This document shows positions 33,140 through 42,454 of a stretch of DNA of 42,765 nucleotides, in pieces. The notes under the pieces are model-generated. The model saw only the letters and a program-made list of their open reading frames with translations, was not told where the DNA came from and ran no database searches. Source of the stretch: Candidatus Lambdaproteobacteria bacterium. Its GTDB lineage: Bacteria; SAR324; JACQKK01. Within the stretch, counting starts at the first letter, position 1, and every line of letters starts with the position of its first letter. The stretch lies in NCBI GenBank assembly GCA_016204605.1, contig JACQKK010000208.1, forward strand, positions 1 to 42,765, written 5' to 3'. The position numbers and the translations under genes are program-made.

Positions 33140-36100
33140 ATGCGACTCAAAGAGATCAAGCTGCACGGCTTCAAGTCGTTCTGCGACGGCAGCGAATTCG
33201 TCTTCCGCGACAAGGGCATCACGCTGATCGTCGGGCCCAACGGCTGCGGCAAGAGCAACGTGGCCGATGCCATCCGCTGGGTGCTGGGCGAGCAGAGCCC
33301 GCGTCTGCTGCGCGGGGGCAGCATGGGCGACGTGATCTTCAACGGCAGCAGCTCGCGCAAGCCGATGGGCCGGACGGAGGTGACGGTCACCTTCGACAAC
33401 GGCGACGGCGGCGCGCTGGAGAAGTACCGGGACTTCGCCGAGATCGCCGTCACCCGCCGCCTGTACCGCTCCGGGGAAAGCGAGTACCTGATCAACAAGC
33501 TGCCCTGCCGGCTGCTCGACGTGCGCGAGCTGGTGATGGATACCGGCGCCGCCGGGCGCTCCTACTCCATCGTCGAGCAGGGGCGGGTGGAGGAGTTCGT
33601 CACGGCGAGCCCCGCCGAACGGCGCCTGTTCCTGGAAGAGGCCGCCGGGATCGTGCGCTACAAGACCCGGCGCATCGCCGCGGAGCGCCGCCTCGAACAG
33701 ACCCGCCAGAACCTGCTGCGCGTCCAGGACCTCGAGGGGGAGCTGCGCCGGCAGGAGAGCGCGCTGCACGACCAGGTCAACAAGGCCACCGCGTATATCG
33801 CCCTGCGCGACGAGATCGGCGGCCGGGCGCTGCGGCTGGCGTGGTACCGCCTCACCCGCAGCCGGGCGCGCTGCGGGGAGCTGGAACGCGCCTGGAGCCA
33901 GGCCCGCGACGATACCGCGGCGGAGCAGCAGGCCCTGGCCCGCCTCCAGGCCGACCTGGAGCGGGTCGGGCTCGATCAGACGCGCCTGGAGGGGCTGCTG
34001 CGCGATCAGCGCCAGGCCGTGCGCGCCCTCGAGCAGGAGCTGCAGCAGGGCGAGACCCGGCTGGCCGTGGGGCGCCAGAACGAGGAGAACGGCCGGCGCT
34101 GGGTGCAGCAGCACCAGCAGGCCCTCGCCGAGGCGGAGCAGGCCCAGGCGGCGGCCGCCGCCCAGCGGCAGGAGCTGCACGGCCAGGCGCAAGCGCTGCT
34201 GCTGCGGGAGGCGGAGCTCCAGGCGGCCATCGGCGCCGCCACGGCGGTGTTCGCCGAACGCGAGGCCAGGCGCCAGCAGGCGGAGGCGGCCATCAAGCAC
34301 GTGCAGGAACGGCTGATCGAGTGCCACACCACCCTCGTCGGCATCGCCAACCAGCGCCAGTTCCTCGAAGAACGGGCGGCGGATGCGGAGCGCCGTCGCG
34401 CCGGGCTGGCCGACCAGCTCGCCGCCGAGCAGCGGGAGCACGCCGCCGCCCTGGCGCGGCTCGGCGAGGCGACCCGGCGCCAGGGAAGCCTGCGCCTCGA
34501 GCGGGAGCGGCACGAGGCGGAGCGGCGCGGCCTGGCCGAGGCGCTGCTCGCGGCCGGCGCCGAGCTCGATCAGCGCCGCACCCGGCTCGCCGCCCAGGAG
34601 CGCGAGGCGCTCGCCGGGCGCTCCCGGCTGGAGTCCCTGCGCGAGATCGCCGCCAGCCACGAGGGCTTCGGCGCGGCGGTGCGCGCCGTGCTCGACTGGG
34701 TCGAGGCCGAGCCCGCCACGCGCGACGCCCTGACCATCCTCGGCGCGCTGGCGGAGCTGGTGGACGTGCCCGCCGACCTGGTCGAGGAGGCGGGGGCGTT
34801 CCTGGCGCCGTTCCTCGAACTGATCGTGGTGCGCGAAGGGGCCCGGCTGCCCGAGCTCCAGCGGCGGCTCGCCGCGCGGGAGATCGGCGGCGTGCGGTTC
34901 CTCGCGCTCGATGCCCTGCCTGCGCCGCCGCAGGCGCCTGCGGGCGGCGGGGTGCTGGCGGAGCGGCTGGGTTTCGTGCCCGGCCTGGAGGCGCTGGGGC
35001 CGGCCCTGTTCGGCGGCGTGGCGCTGCACGCGTCGGCGGAGCTGCCCCACCCGCTGCCCGCCGGCGAGGGCGCGGGCCGGGAATGGCTCGGTCGCCACGG
35101 GGCATTCCACACCGACGGCCGGCGCATCGTCACCCTCGGCCGGCCCCAGGCTCCCGCCGAGGGCATCCTGCGCCGCCGGGCGGAGATGGCCGACCTCGCC
35201 GCGCGGCTCGCCGCGCTCGACACCGCACGGGAAGAGGCTGCCCAGGCCGCGGCGGCGGCCGCAACCGCGCTGGATCAGCTCCAGGCGCGGGCGCGCGAGG
35301 AGGATGCCCGCATGCAGCAGCAGGCGCTGGCGCTGGCCCAGCTGGACCAGGAGATCGCCCAAGGCCGGCGGGAAGGGGAACGCCTCGCCCGGGTGGTCGC
35401 AGCCCTGGCGGCGGAGCGGGAGCGGCTCGGCCAGGAGGCGGGCGGGTTCGCCACGCAACGCGAGGCGCTGGCCCGCGAGCATGACCTCTGGCAGGGCCGG
35501 CGCACCGCGCTCGAGGCGGAGCTGGCGCAGGCCCGCGGGCACAGCGAGTCGGCGCGGCAGGAGGCGGCCGAGCACGGCCAGCGGCTCACCGAGCACAAGG
35601 TCGCCCACGGGCAGGCGCTCTCCCGGCGCGAGAACGCCCAGGCCCGGCTGGCCGCGCTCGATACGGAGCGGGGGCTGCTCGATGGGCGCCACACGGAACT
35701 CGCCGCGGAGCTGGCCCGGCAGCAGGAACGGCTCGCCGCCACCGCGACCGAGATCGCGGCGCTGCGCCAGTTGCTCGGGGCGCAGCAGACGCAGCTGGCC
35801 GAGGCGCGCCGTGCGTTGCGCGGCCATCTCGAGCAGCACGACCGGCAGGAGCAGCAGCGGCAGGGCTGGACCGAGCAGTCCCGCCAGGCCCAGGCCCGGC
35901 TGGATGGGGCCCGCACCCGGGCGCACGAGGCGGAAGTCGCGCTCACCGCCGAGCGCCTGCGCGCCGAGCAGTGGGCGCAGGAGGCCCAGGGCGATCCGCC
36001 CCCGCAGCCCGCCCAGCCCTTCGACGAGCGCGCGGCGGAAGACGAGCTGGCGCGGGCCCGGCAGCGGCTGGGGCGGATGGGTGCGGTCAACCTCGCGGCG

Positions 36101-36676
36101 CCGGAGGAATATGAGGCCCTGCGCCAGCGCCTCGCGTTCCTGGAGCGGGAAAAGGGCGATCTCGAGCGGGCGAGCGCGGACCTGGAGGAGTCGATCCGCC
36201 GCATGAACCAGGAGTCCCGCCGCCGCTTCAAGGAGACCTTCGACCAGGTCAACGGCAAGTTCGGGGAGATTTTCACCCGCATCTTCGGCGGCGGGGAGGC
36301 ACGGCTCGTGCTTACCGACTCGGAGGACCTGCTGCTGGCCGGGGTGGATATCGTGGCTCAGCCGCCCGGCAAGACGCTGCAGGGCCTCAACCTGCTTTCC
36401 GGGGGGGAAAAGGCGCTGACGGCGATTTCGCTGATCTTCGCCTTCTTCCTCAGCAAGCCCAGCCCGTTCTGCCTGCTCGACGAGGTGGATGCGCCCCTGG
36501 ACGACGTGAACGTCACGCGCTTCAACCGCCTGGTGCAGGGTATGACAGACCGTACGCAATTCATTATCATCACGCACAACAAGCGCACGATGGAGATCGG
36601 CGACGTGCTGTACGGCGTCACCATGGAGGAGCCCGGCGTGTCCAAGGTCGTCTCGGTCGACCTGGCGCAACGCTGA
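33140..36676 (+). CDS. smc: Chromosome segregation protein SMC
   Basis: 1178 residues, full SMC length. N-terminal Walker A GPNGCGKSN (32-40) with the adjacent VADAIRWVLGEQSPR. Two long coiled coils (about 170-500 and 670-1000) flank a hinge starting near SHEGFGAAVRAVLDWVE (about 504-640). The C-terminal head has the ABC signature LLSGGEKALTAISLIFAFF and Walker B PFCLLDEVDAPLDD. SMC entraps DNA with ScpA/ScpB to organise and segregate the chromosome; neither kleisin gene is in the window. The ATG at 33140 follows GGGAGAGGC. Confidence 0.97.
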   Translation: MRLKEIKLHGFKSFCDGSEFVFRDKGITLIVGPNGCGKSNVADAIRWVLGEQSPRLLRGGSMGDVIFNGSSSRKPMGRTEVTVTFDNGDGGALEKYRDFAEIAVTRRLYRSGESEYLINKLPCRLLDVRELVMDTGAAGRSYSIVEQGRVEEFVTASPAERRLFLEEAAGIVRYKTRRIAAERRLEQTRQNLLRVQDLEGELRRQESALHDQVNKATAYIALRDEIGGRALRLAWYRLTRSRARCGELERAWSQARDDTAAEQQALARLQADLERVGLDQTRLEGLLRDQRQAVRALEQELQQGETRLAVGRQNEENGRRWVQQHQQALAEAEQAQAAAAAQRQELHGQAQALLLREAELQAAIGAATAVFAEREARRQQAEAAIKHVQERLIECHTTLVGIANQRQFLEERAADAERRRAGLADQLAAEQREHAAALARLGEATRRQGSLRLERERHEAERRGLAEALLAAGAELDQRRTRLAAQEREALAGRSRLESLREIAASHEGFGAAVRAVLDWVEAEPATRDALTILGALAELVDVPADLVEEAGAFLAPFLELIVVREGARLPELQRRLAAREIGGVRFLALDALPAPPQAPAGGGVLAERLGFVPGLEALGPALFGGVALHASAELPHPLPAGEGAGREWLGRHGAFHTDGRRIVTLGRPQAPAEGILRRRAEMADLAARLAALDTAREEAAQAAAAAATALDQLQARAREEDARMQQQALALAQLDQEIAQGRREGERLARVVAALAAERERLGQEAGGFATQREALAREHDLWQGRRTALEAELAQARGHSESARQEAAEHGQRLTEHKVAHGQALSRRENAQARLAALDTERGLLDGRHTELAAELARQQERLAATATEIAALRQLLGAQQTQLAEARRALRGHLEQHDRQEQQRQGWTEQSRQAQARLDGARTRAHEAEVALTAERLRAEQWAQEAQGDPPPQPAQPFDERAAEDELARARQRLGRMGAVNLAAPEEYEALRQRLAFLEREKGDLERASADLEESIRRMNQESRRRFKETFDQVNGKFGEIFTRIFGGGEARLVLTDSEDLLLAGVDIVAQPPGKTLQGLNLLSGGEKALTAISLIFAFFLSKPSPFCLLDEVDAPLDDVNVTRFNRLVQGMTDRTQFIIITHNKRTMEIGDVLYGVTMEEPGVSKVVSVDLAQR

Positions 36677-36702
36677 ACGCCCCCTGAATCTGCGGAGCGA
36701 CA

Positions 36703-38352
36703 ATGGCACAGCGCAGCGAGATCGGTCGGCGCCATCCGCCGGTAGTGGGGCCGCGGGTGGTGGGGCTGGGGTTGGTTCTGGCGATGCTCTGGCTCGCACC
36801 GGGGCACCAGGCGGCCGCCGCCGAGCTCAATTCCGAGGCGCTCGCCACCCGCATCGCCGAGTCGCTCAACACCCTCCGCGATCCCCGCTACAAGACGGTG
36901 GCGTTCTCCCGCATCAGGCAGGCGGGGACGCGGGTCAACGTGGACGAGGTGATCGATTTCGCGAACGTGAAGCTCGTGCGCGGCCGGCGGCTGCAGGTGG
37001 TCGATCGCTCCAAGCTCCAGTTGATCCTGCGGGAGCAGAAGGTGCATCTCTCCGATTTCGTCTCGGCCACCAAGTACAGGGAGCTGGGCCAACTGGCGGG
37101 CGTGGACCTGTTCGTCTACGGCACGGTCTACCGCGATGCGCTGGTGCTCAAGGCGATCGACGTGCAGAACTCCGCCATCGCCTGGGCCGACGTGTTCCCG
37201 ATCGGCGAGGACACGCGCGAGGCGGATCTGCTGCGCCGGCTGGGCGAGGGGGTGGTGCTGTCCATGCGCAACGACCTCGAACGGCTGCGCGCCGCCAAGA
37301 TCCGGCTGGTCAGCTTCTGGAACATCGACGTGCCAGGGGCCATGCCCCAGGAAGCCGTGATGGATTTCCTCTCGGTGGCCCTCACCAGGGAAGGCAGCCT
37401 GAAGGTGGTGGACCGGGAGAACCTGGAGCTGATCGTCGGCGAGCAGAAGCTGAGCCAGGCGGAGTTCATCGACGAGAAGCGCGCCAAACGGCTGGGCGAG
37501 CTGTACGGCGTGGACGGCTTCATCTACGGCGCCATCAGCGAGCGCGACGGCAACTACATCGCGTCGATGAAGATGATGAACATCTTCAACGGCGTGATCG
37601 CCTGGGCCGATCTGATCAAGATGGAAGCCGGCGCGGGCAAGGGTGAGCCGGGGGCCGTCGCCGGCGGGGGCGGCGCCCCGGCCGTCCCGGGGATGGCGTA
37701 CATCCCCGAGGGGGAGTTCGTGATGGGCGCCAACGGGGTCGAGCTGGATAGTCGTCCCGCCCACCAGGTGACCGTGCGCAAGGGGTATTACCTCGATACC
37801 GGGGAGGTCTCGAACGCGGAGTACCTCAAGTTCGTCAGAAGCCGCGGCCACCGCGCCCCGTACTACTGGGCGGGCGGCAACCCGCGTCCCGGCGAAGAGG
37901 GCCTGCCCGTCGTCGGCGTAACCTGGGAGGATGCGCGCAAGTACTGCCGGTTCGTGGGCAAGCGCCTCCCCAGCGAGGCCGAATGGGAAAAGGCGGCGCG
38001 CGGCACCGGCGGACAGACCTACCCCTGGGCCGGCACGTCTTTCTCGCCCAGCTTCACCGTCACGGTCGAATCCGGCCGCAAGGCGCCGGTCGAGGTGGAT
38101 GCGCAGAACCGCGACTTGAGCCCCTACGGCGTGCGCCACCTGGGCGGCAACGTGCGGGAGTGGGTGAACGACGCCTTTCTCCCGTACACGGGCGCGGCGA
38201 AGGATCCCCGCCACGAGCGCGAGAAGGTGGTGCGGGGCGGCTCCTGGGCCACGACCTCGGCGGCGGCGCGCACCTTCTTCCGGGGTTCGAGCAACCCGAA
38301 CAACGTCTGGCCGGACGTGGGGTTCCGCTGCGCCAAGGCCCTGGGTGAGTGA
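36703..38352 (+). CDS. Secreted fusion: duplicated CsgG/LpoB-like domains plus FGE-sulfatase-like domain
   Basis: 549 residues. An N-terminal signal segment (GLGLVLAMLWLAPGHQAAAA, likely cut near residue 40) leads to a repeated beta-alpha domain: RLQVVDRSKLQLILREQK with LAGVDLFVYGTVYRD (first copy, about 60-185), and LKVVDRENLELIVGEQK with LYGVDGFIYGAISERD (second copy, about 195-310). This is the CsgG/LpoB/FlgO pattern. After a Gly/Ala linker comes an FGE-sulfatase (SUMF1) domain (about 330-549): GMAYIPEGEFVMGANG, GEVSNAEYLKFV, RLPSEAEWEKAARG, GGNVREWVND and RGGSW. The copper-binding active-site Cys pair of true formylglycine-generating enzymes after RGGSW is absent (ATTSAAARTFFR). The FGE domain is thus probably a binding module. 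A periplasmic or outer-membrane-associated role is inferred. It follows smc by 26 bases. Confidence 0.88.
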   Translation: MAQRSEIGRRHPPVVGPRVVGLGLVLAMLWLAPGHQAAAAELNSEALATRIAESLNTLRDPRYKTVAFSRIRQAGTRVNVDEVIDFANVKLVRGRRLQVVDRSKLQLILREQKVHLSDFVSATKYRELGQLAGVDLFVYGTVYRDALVLKAIDVQNSAIAWADVFPIGEDTREADLLRRLGEGVVLSMRNDLERLRAAKIRLVSFWNIDVPGAMPQEAVMDFLSVALTREGSLKVVDRENLELIVGEQKLSQAEFIDEKRAKRLGELYGVDGFIYGAISERDGNYIASMKMMNIFNGVIAWADLIKMEAGAGKGEPGAVAGGGGAPAVPGMAYIPEGEFVMGANGVELDSRPAHQVTVRKGYYLDTGEVSNAEYLKFVRSRGHRAPYYWAGGNPRPGEEGLPVVGVTWEDARKYCRFVGKRLPSEAEWEKAARGTGGQTYPWAGTSFSPSFTVTVESGRKAPVEVDAQNRDLSPYGVRHLGGNVREWVNDAFLPYTGAAKDPRHEREKVVRGGSWATTSAAARTFFRGSSNPNNVWPDVGFRCAKALGE

Positions 38353-38401
38353 TACGCGAGTTCCCGGCGCATCGGGTGTTGAGGCGACCGCCGGCCGGCG
38401 C

Positions 38402-39094
38402 TCAGTTGTTGAGGCGTTCGGGCAGCGGCGTGAGCTTGGTGAGCGCGATCCCGGCCAGCTCCCGCACCAGCTCGTTCTCGTCGTGCTGGGCCATCGCCCG
38501 CAGCCGGTCGTTGAATTGCCGGGCCTGCGCCGCGACCAGCGCCTGGATGGCGTGCCAGCGCACGAACGGGTCCGCGTGATCGAGGAACGGTCGCAGATGC
38601 GGGGCGGTCTTGCCATCGACGAGCTTCTCCACCGCGCGCAGCACGGGCAGGATCAACCGCTCGCGCCGCCGCTCGAGGGCGGCTTGGTCCTCCTTCTTCC
38701 GCGCGAAGCGGGAGAGCAGCTTGCCGGTCCAGCCGGAGGTGTTGACGCCGATGGCAGCCAGCAGCACCGGCCCGGCCGAGGCATCGCCCGTCTCGCCCAG
38801 CGCATCCACCACGGTTTCCAGGAACAGCGGGTTCGCCTCGCGGTGCCGCTCCAGCAGCTCGGTGAGCTTCATGACGGCCTCGGGGCGCTTGCTGCGGCCC
38901 AGCGCGGCGATGGCATACATCGCGACGGAGGGGTTGGCCTCGTCGGCCAGCGCGAGCAGCGCCGAGAACGGCACGCGCCCCGACTTCTCATAGCCCAGCA
39001 GCCGCGTGGTGACCGCCTGGCGCGCTTCGGGCGAGCCCTTGGCGATCACCTCGAGCAGGCTGTCGAGTTCCTTCAGCGTCTCCCGCGTGATCAT
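38402..39094 (-). CDS. HEAT-repeat protein
   Basis: 230 residues, no signal peptide. Made of about five to six helical hairpins of HEAT/armadillo type: [20 protein letters not shown] and [36 protein letters not shown], and [20 protein letters not shown] with [17 protein letters not shown]. Such repeats usually form protein-binding scaffolds. No catalytic motif. It is convergent with the FGE fusion and divergent from ispF. Function unknown. Confidence 0.85.
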   Translation of the reverse strand: MITRETLKELDSLLEVIAKGSPEARQAVTTRLLGYEKSGRVPFSALLALADEANPSVAMYAIAALGRSKRPEAVMKLTELLERHREANPLFLETVVDALGETGDASAGPVLLAAIGVNTSGWTGKLLSRFARKKEDQAALERRRERLILPVLRAVEKLVDGKTAPHLRPFLDHADPFVRWHAIQALVAAQARQFNDRLRAMAQHDENELVRELAGIALTKLTPLPERLNN

Positions 39095-39243
39095 GGCTCC
39101 TGTCGCGGCGGATGGGGGGGGCGAGCCCGGCGCCGCGGGTCTCGGGCCTGCTGCGGCCTGGCAGGCCTACCCGGCGCGGGCGTCCCCAGCTTAGCGGTTT
39201 GCGCGGCGCGGGCGCAACCGCGCGCGAGCGCGAGGCGCGGGCC

Positions 39244-39732
39244 ATGATGCGCGTGGGCACCGGGTACGATGTCCACCGGCTGGTGGCGGGCCGGCCGCTC
39301 GTCCTCGGCGGCGTGCGCATTCCCCATGCGCTGGGGCTGCTGGGCCACTCGGATGCGGACGCGCTGCTGCACGCCGTGTGCGATGCCCTGCTGGGCGCGG
39401 CCGCCCTGGGCGACCTCGGGCGGCATTTCCCGTCCGGCGACCCCCGCTACGAGAACGCCGACAGCCGCGAGCTGCTGCGCACGGTCGTGGCGCTTCTCGG
39501 CGCGCAGGGCTGGCGCGCCTCGAACCTCGACTGCACCGTGGTCGCCGAGCGCCCCCGGCTCGCCCCCTACATCGAGGCGATGCGCGACACGCTGGCGGGC
39601 CTGCTGGGGCTGACGCGGGATCGGGTATCCGTGAAGGCCACCACCACGGAGGGACTGGGGTACATCGGAAGGGAGGAGGGCATCGCCGCCCAGGCGGTGG
39701 TGCTGATTGAATCCGCGCCCGCCGGAGGCTGA
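39244..39732 (+). CDS. ispF: 2-C-methyl-D-erythritol 2,4-cyclodiphosphate synthase
   Basis: 162 residues, trimeric enzyme of the MEP isoprenoid pathway that cyclises CDP-ME-2-phosphate with release of CMP. Metal ligands GYDVHRL (Asp and His) and [19 protein letters not shown] (His), [16 protein letters not shown], the CMP-binding [20 protein letters not shown]. The length is normal. Either ATG 39244 or ATG 39247 could start it. ispD, often its neighbour or fusion partner, is not adjacent. Confidence 0.96.
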   Translation: MMRVGTGYDVHRLVAGRPLVLGGVRIPHALGLLGHSDADALLHAVCDALLGAAALGDLGRHFPSGDPRYENADSRELLRTVVALLGAQGWRASNLDCTVVAERPRLAPYIEAMRDTLAGLLGLTRDRVSVKATTTEGLGYIGREEGIAAQAVVLIESAPAGG

Positions 39733-39748
39733 GCCCCCCGCGAGCGAA

Positions 39749-40054
39749 TCAGGTGGCCGCCCCGGCCGCCATGCAGCCGCCGGCGCAGGCCTCGGCGCCG
39801 CAGCCGCCCGCGGCCGCCTGCGGGGCCGCAGCCTTCTCCGCGCTGCCCTCGGAGCCGCCCTTGCCCTCGGCGCTTTTCGCGTAGCCGTGGTTGTACCAGC
39901 CGCTGCCCTTCAGGTGGAAGGCCGTCAGCGAAAGCTTGCGCACCAGCTCGCCTTGTTCCGCGCAGGTGCAACGGGTCAGGGGCGCATCGCTGAACCGCTG
40001 GATCGCTTCCGTCTCCTTGCCGCAGCTCGTGCAGACATACTCGTAGATCGGCAT
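39749..40054 (-). CDS. FmdB-type zinc-ribbon protein with Cys/Gly/Ala-rich tail
   Basis: 101 residues. Starts MPIYEYVCTSCGKETEAIQR, the FmdB regulatory-protein zinc ribbon (first C-x-x-C), followed by LTRCTCAEQGELVRKLS (second pair) and FHLKGSGWYNHGYAK, the typical FmdB end. A further 40 residues are low-complexity Ala/Gly/Ser with three added cysteines spaced C-x4-C-x3-C near the end (CGAEACAGGC). ATG 40054 fits the family start; the open frame extends further upstream but without similarity. Function of the family is poorly known. Confidence 0.9.
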   Translation of the reverse strand: MPIYEYVCTSCGKETEAIQRFSDAPLTRCTCAEQGELVRKLSLTAFHLKGSGWYNHGYAKSAEGKGGSEGSAEKAAAPQAAAGGCGAEACAGGCMAAGAAT

Positions 40055-40202
40055 GACTCCTCCCTCGTTGACCACCGCCCACCGAATGCCAGGCTTGTGA
40101 CGAATTTCTTCGGAGTAACTCCCTGCTTGGATGGAGCGATTGTAGGGCGGCCCGCGCGGGTTTGTCAACGCGCGCGGGACTGCGGTGACGGGTCGTGGCC
40201 GC

Positions 40203-41186
40203 TCACGTCGCCGGCACCAGCACGATCTTGCCGATCGCCCGGCGCGTCTCGATCAGCTCGAAGGCCCGCACCAGCTCCGTCATCGGCAGCACCTGGGAGA
40301 CCACCGGGCGGATTCGGCCCGCCTCGTACCAGCCGAAGATGACCCGCTGCGCCTCGCGCACCCGCTCCGGGGCGTTGGCGCGGTAGGAGCCCATGTACAT
40401 CCCCACCACGGAGATGACCTTGACCAGGATGCGGTTGACGGCGATCTCGGGGATGCGGCCGCTGGTGAAGCCGATCGTGACGATGCGGCCGCCCCAGGCG
40501 ATGCAGCTCGTGCTCTGGTCGAACACGTCGCCGCCCACGGGGTCGAACACCACGTCCACACCCCGGCCGCCGGTGAGCCGCTTCACCTCGGCGACGAAGT
40601 CGTCCTTGGCGTAGTTGATGACGTGATCCGCGCCGCACTGGCGGCACACTTCGAGCTTTTCCGGCGTGCTGGCCGTGGCGATGACCTTGGCGCCGACCAC
40701 CTTGCCCACCTGGATGGCGGCCGTGCCGACGCCGCCGGCGGCGCCATGGACCAGCAGCCACTCGCCCGCCTTGAGCTGGCCACGCTCCACCAGCCCGAGA
40801 TACGAGGTCTGGAAGCCGTTGAACAGCGCCACGGCGTCGGTATCGCTCATGGCGGCGGGCAGCTCGAAGGCCTCCTCGCCCAGCAGCGCCAGCTCCGTGA
40901 ACGCGCCGCTCGTGCCCGCCGAGCCGCCGATCAGCCGCTGGCCGGGCCTGAAGGGCGACCCCGGCCCCGTCTCGATCACCGTGCCGGCTACGTCGCTGCC
41001 CGGCACAAACGGCAGGGGGTCCCGGACCTGGTACTTCCCGGCGATGCGCAGGGTGATCGAGAAGGAGATGGTCGTGGCGCCGACCCGGATCAGCGCCTGC
41101 CCCTTGCCCGGCCTGGGCTGGGGAAACTCGCCCCAGCGCAGCACATCTTTGTAGTGACCGTACTCGTGGACGGACCAGGCCAGCAT
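40203..41186 (-). CDS. NADPH:quinone oxidoreductase family protein (proximal copy)
   Basis: 327 residues, a zinc-free medium-chain reductase. MLAWSVHEYGHYKDVLRWGE opening, LPFVPGSDVAGTVIETG (GroES-like part), VHGAAGGVGTAAIQVGKVVGA nucleotide site, ATASTPEKLEVCRQCGADHV, then FDPVGGDVFDQSTSCIAWGG. No catalytic zinc Cys. ATG 41186 has GAAAGGAGGCGACG upstream. It is the closer of two tandem paralogues (the other at 41474-42454), with repeat copy D between them. Cytoplasmic; substrate unknown. Confidence 0.92.
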   Translation of the reverse strand: MLAWSVHEYGHYKDVLRWGEFPQPRPGKGQALIRVGATTISFSITLRIAGKYQVRDPLPFVPGSDVAGTVIETGPGSPFRPGQRLIGGSAGTSGAFTELALLGEEAFELPAAMSDTDAVALFNGFQTSYLGLVERGQLKAGEWLLVHGAAGGVGTAAIQVGKVVGAKVIATASTPEKLEVCRQCGADHVINYAKDDFVAEVKRLTGGRGVDVVFDPVGGDVFDQSTSCIAWGGRIVTIGFTSGRIPEIAVNRILVKVISVVGMYMGSYRANAPERVREAQRVIFGWYEAGRIRPVVSQVLPMTELVRAFELIETRRAIGKIVLVPAT

Positions 41187-41241
41187 CGTCGCCTCCTTTC
41201 GCAGCAAACGCGGGTCAGGGAAATATCGAGTGCCTCTGCGA

Positions 41242-41377
41242 GCGGCCTCACCCTCCCCGGCCCTCCCTCTCCCGGGGGAGAGGGAGGGAGCCCCAATCCA
41301 GCCACCGGCAAGAACTGAGGGACGCCCCTCTCCCCCAGGAGAGGGGGCAGCCGCGTCAGCGGCGGGGGTGAAGCCGG
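41242..41377. repeat. Dispersed palindromic repeat, copy D
   Basis: 136 bp: left end GCGGCCTCACCC (41242-41253), right end GGGTGAAGCCGG (41366-41377, two changes from a perfect inverted terminus). Two internal hairpins (CCCTCCCTCTCCC / GGGAGAGGGAGGG and CCCCTCTCCCCC / GGAGAGGGGG) lie around a spacer. Same structure as copy B in reverse orientation. It lies in the 287-base gap between the two quinone reductase genes. Confidence 0.85.
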
Positions 41378-41473
41378 AGCGCCAGCCCGCTCGATTCCGT
41401 CAATTCGACCCGCTCCCCGCAACCATCCAGCTCCGTGGGGCGAATCCGCAGCAGAGGCGGCCCTGCGGGGCGC

Positions 41474-42454
41474 TCAGGGCGTCACGATCACCTTGCCCTG
41501 GCTGATGCGCGACTCGACGAGCCCGATGGCGTGGGGCAGCTCCGCCAGCTTCACGACATGGGAAATGACGGGCCGGATCTGCCCCTCGTGGTACAGCGCC
41601 AGCAGGTGCTCCATAGCCTGCCGCACGCGTTCCTGGCCGGCGGTGCGGTAGGAGGTGAGGTTCAGCCCCGTGACGGCGATGTTCTTCAGCAGCACCCGGT
41701 TGATGGCCAGCTCCGGGATGCGTCCGCCGGCGAAGCCGACCACCGCCAGCCGGCCATCCCAGGCGATGCAGCGCGTGCTCTGGTCGAACACGTCGCCGCC
41801 CACGGGGTCCAGAATCACGTCGGCGCCGTGGCCCTTGGTGACGCGGTTGACCTCCTCCGCAAAGTCCTGCTCGCGGGTGTTGAACGCGAATTCGGCGCCC
41901 TGCTTGCGGCAGAAGGCGAGCTTCTCCGCGCTGCCGGCCGTGGCGATCACGCGCGCCCCGAGCGCCCGGCCGAGCTGGACGGCGGCCGTGCCCACGCCCC
42001 CCGCCGCGCCGTGCACGAGCAGCCAATCGCCCGGGCGCAGGTCGGCCCGGTCCACCAGCCCCAGGTAGGCCGTCTGGTAGGCGTTGAGGAAGCCCGCCGC
42101 TTCCGCATCCGACATCACATCGGGAATGGGATAGGTCAGCGCCGCATCGACGATGGTGTACTCGGCGCAGGTACCCTGCCCGCCGTACACGTAGCCCATC
42201 ACCCGCTGCCCGACGGCGAAGGGGAACCCTTTCGCCGCCTGCTCGACGACGCCCGCCACCTCCAGCCCCGGCGTGAACGGCAGGGGGTCCTTGAGCTGGT
42301 ACTTGCCCGCGATCTTGAGGATCATCCCGAAGGAGATGCCGGCGCCCGTGACGCGAATCTGCGCCTGCTGCGGCCCGGGCTCGGGCTTGGCCACGTCCTC
42401 CCAGCGCAGCACCTCCTGGTACGGCCCGTACTGAGGCACCCGCCATGCGTGCAT
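41474..42454 (-). CDS. NADPH:quinone oxidoreductase family protein (distal copy)
   Basis: 326 residues, collinear paralogue of the gene at 40203-41186. MHAWRVPQYGPYQEVLRWED, LPFTPGLEVAGVVEQA, LLVHGAAGGVGTAAVQLGRA, DPVGGDVFDQSTRCIAWDGR and the end ESRISQGKVIVTP. Both copies share the same central and C-terminal segments almost word for word, so they arose by tandem duplication and then diverged. ATG 42452-42454 follows GAGGAGTTTCACC. Substrate unknown. Confidence 0.92.
   Translation of the reverse strand: MHAWRVPQYGPYQEVLRWEDVAKPEPGPQQAQIRVTGAGISFGMILKIAGKYQLKDPLPFTPGLEVAGVVEQAAKGFPFAVGQRVMGYVYGGQGTCAEYTIVDAALTYPIPDVMSDAEAAGFLNAYQTAYLGLVDRADLRPGDWLLVHGAAGGVGTAAVQLGRALGARVIATAGSAEKLAFCRKQGAEFAFNTREQDFAEEVNRVTKGHGADVILDPVGGDVFDQSTRCIAWDGRLAVVGFAGGRIPELAINRVLLKNIAVTGLNLTSYRTAGQERVRQAMEHLLALYHEGQIRPVISHVVKLAELPHAIGLVESRISQGKVIVTP

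Noticed and set aside
32969-36799. Long minus-strand reading frame opposite smc
   Set aside because: Antisense open frame produced by GC-rich codon bias; the plus-strand SMC has full family motifs. The same applies to long plus-strand frames at 6019-9258 and 11936-13918.
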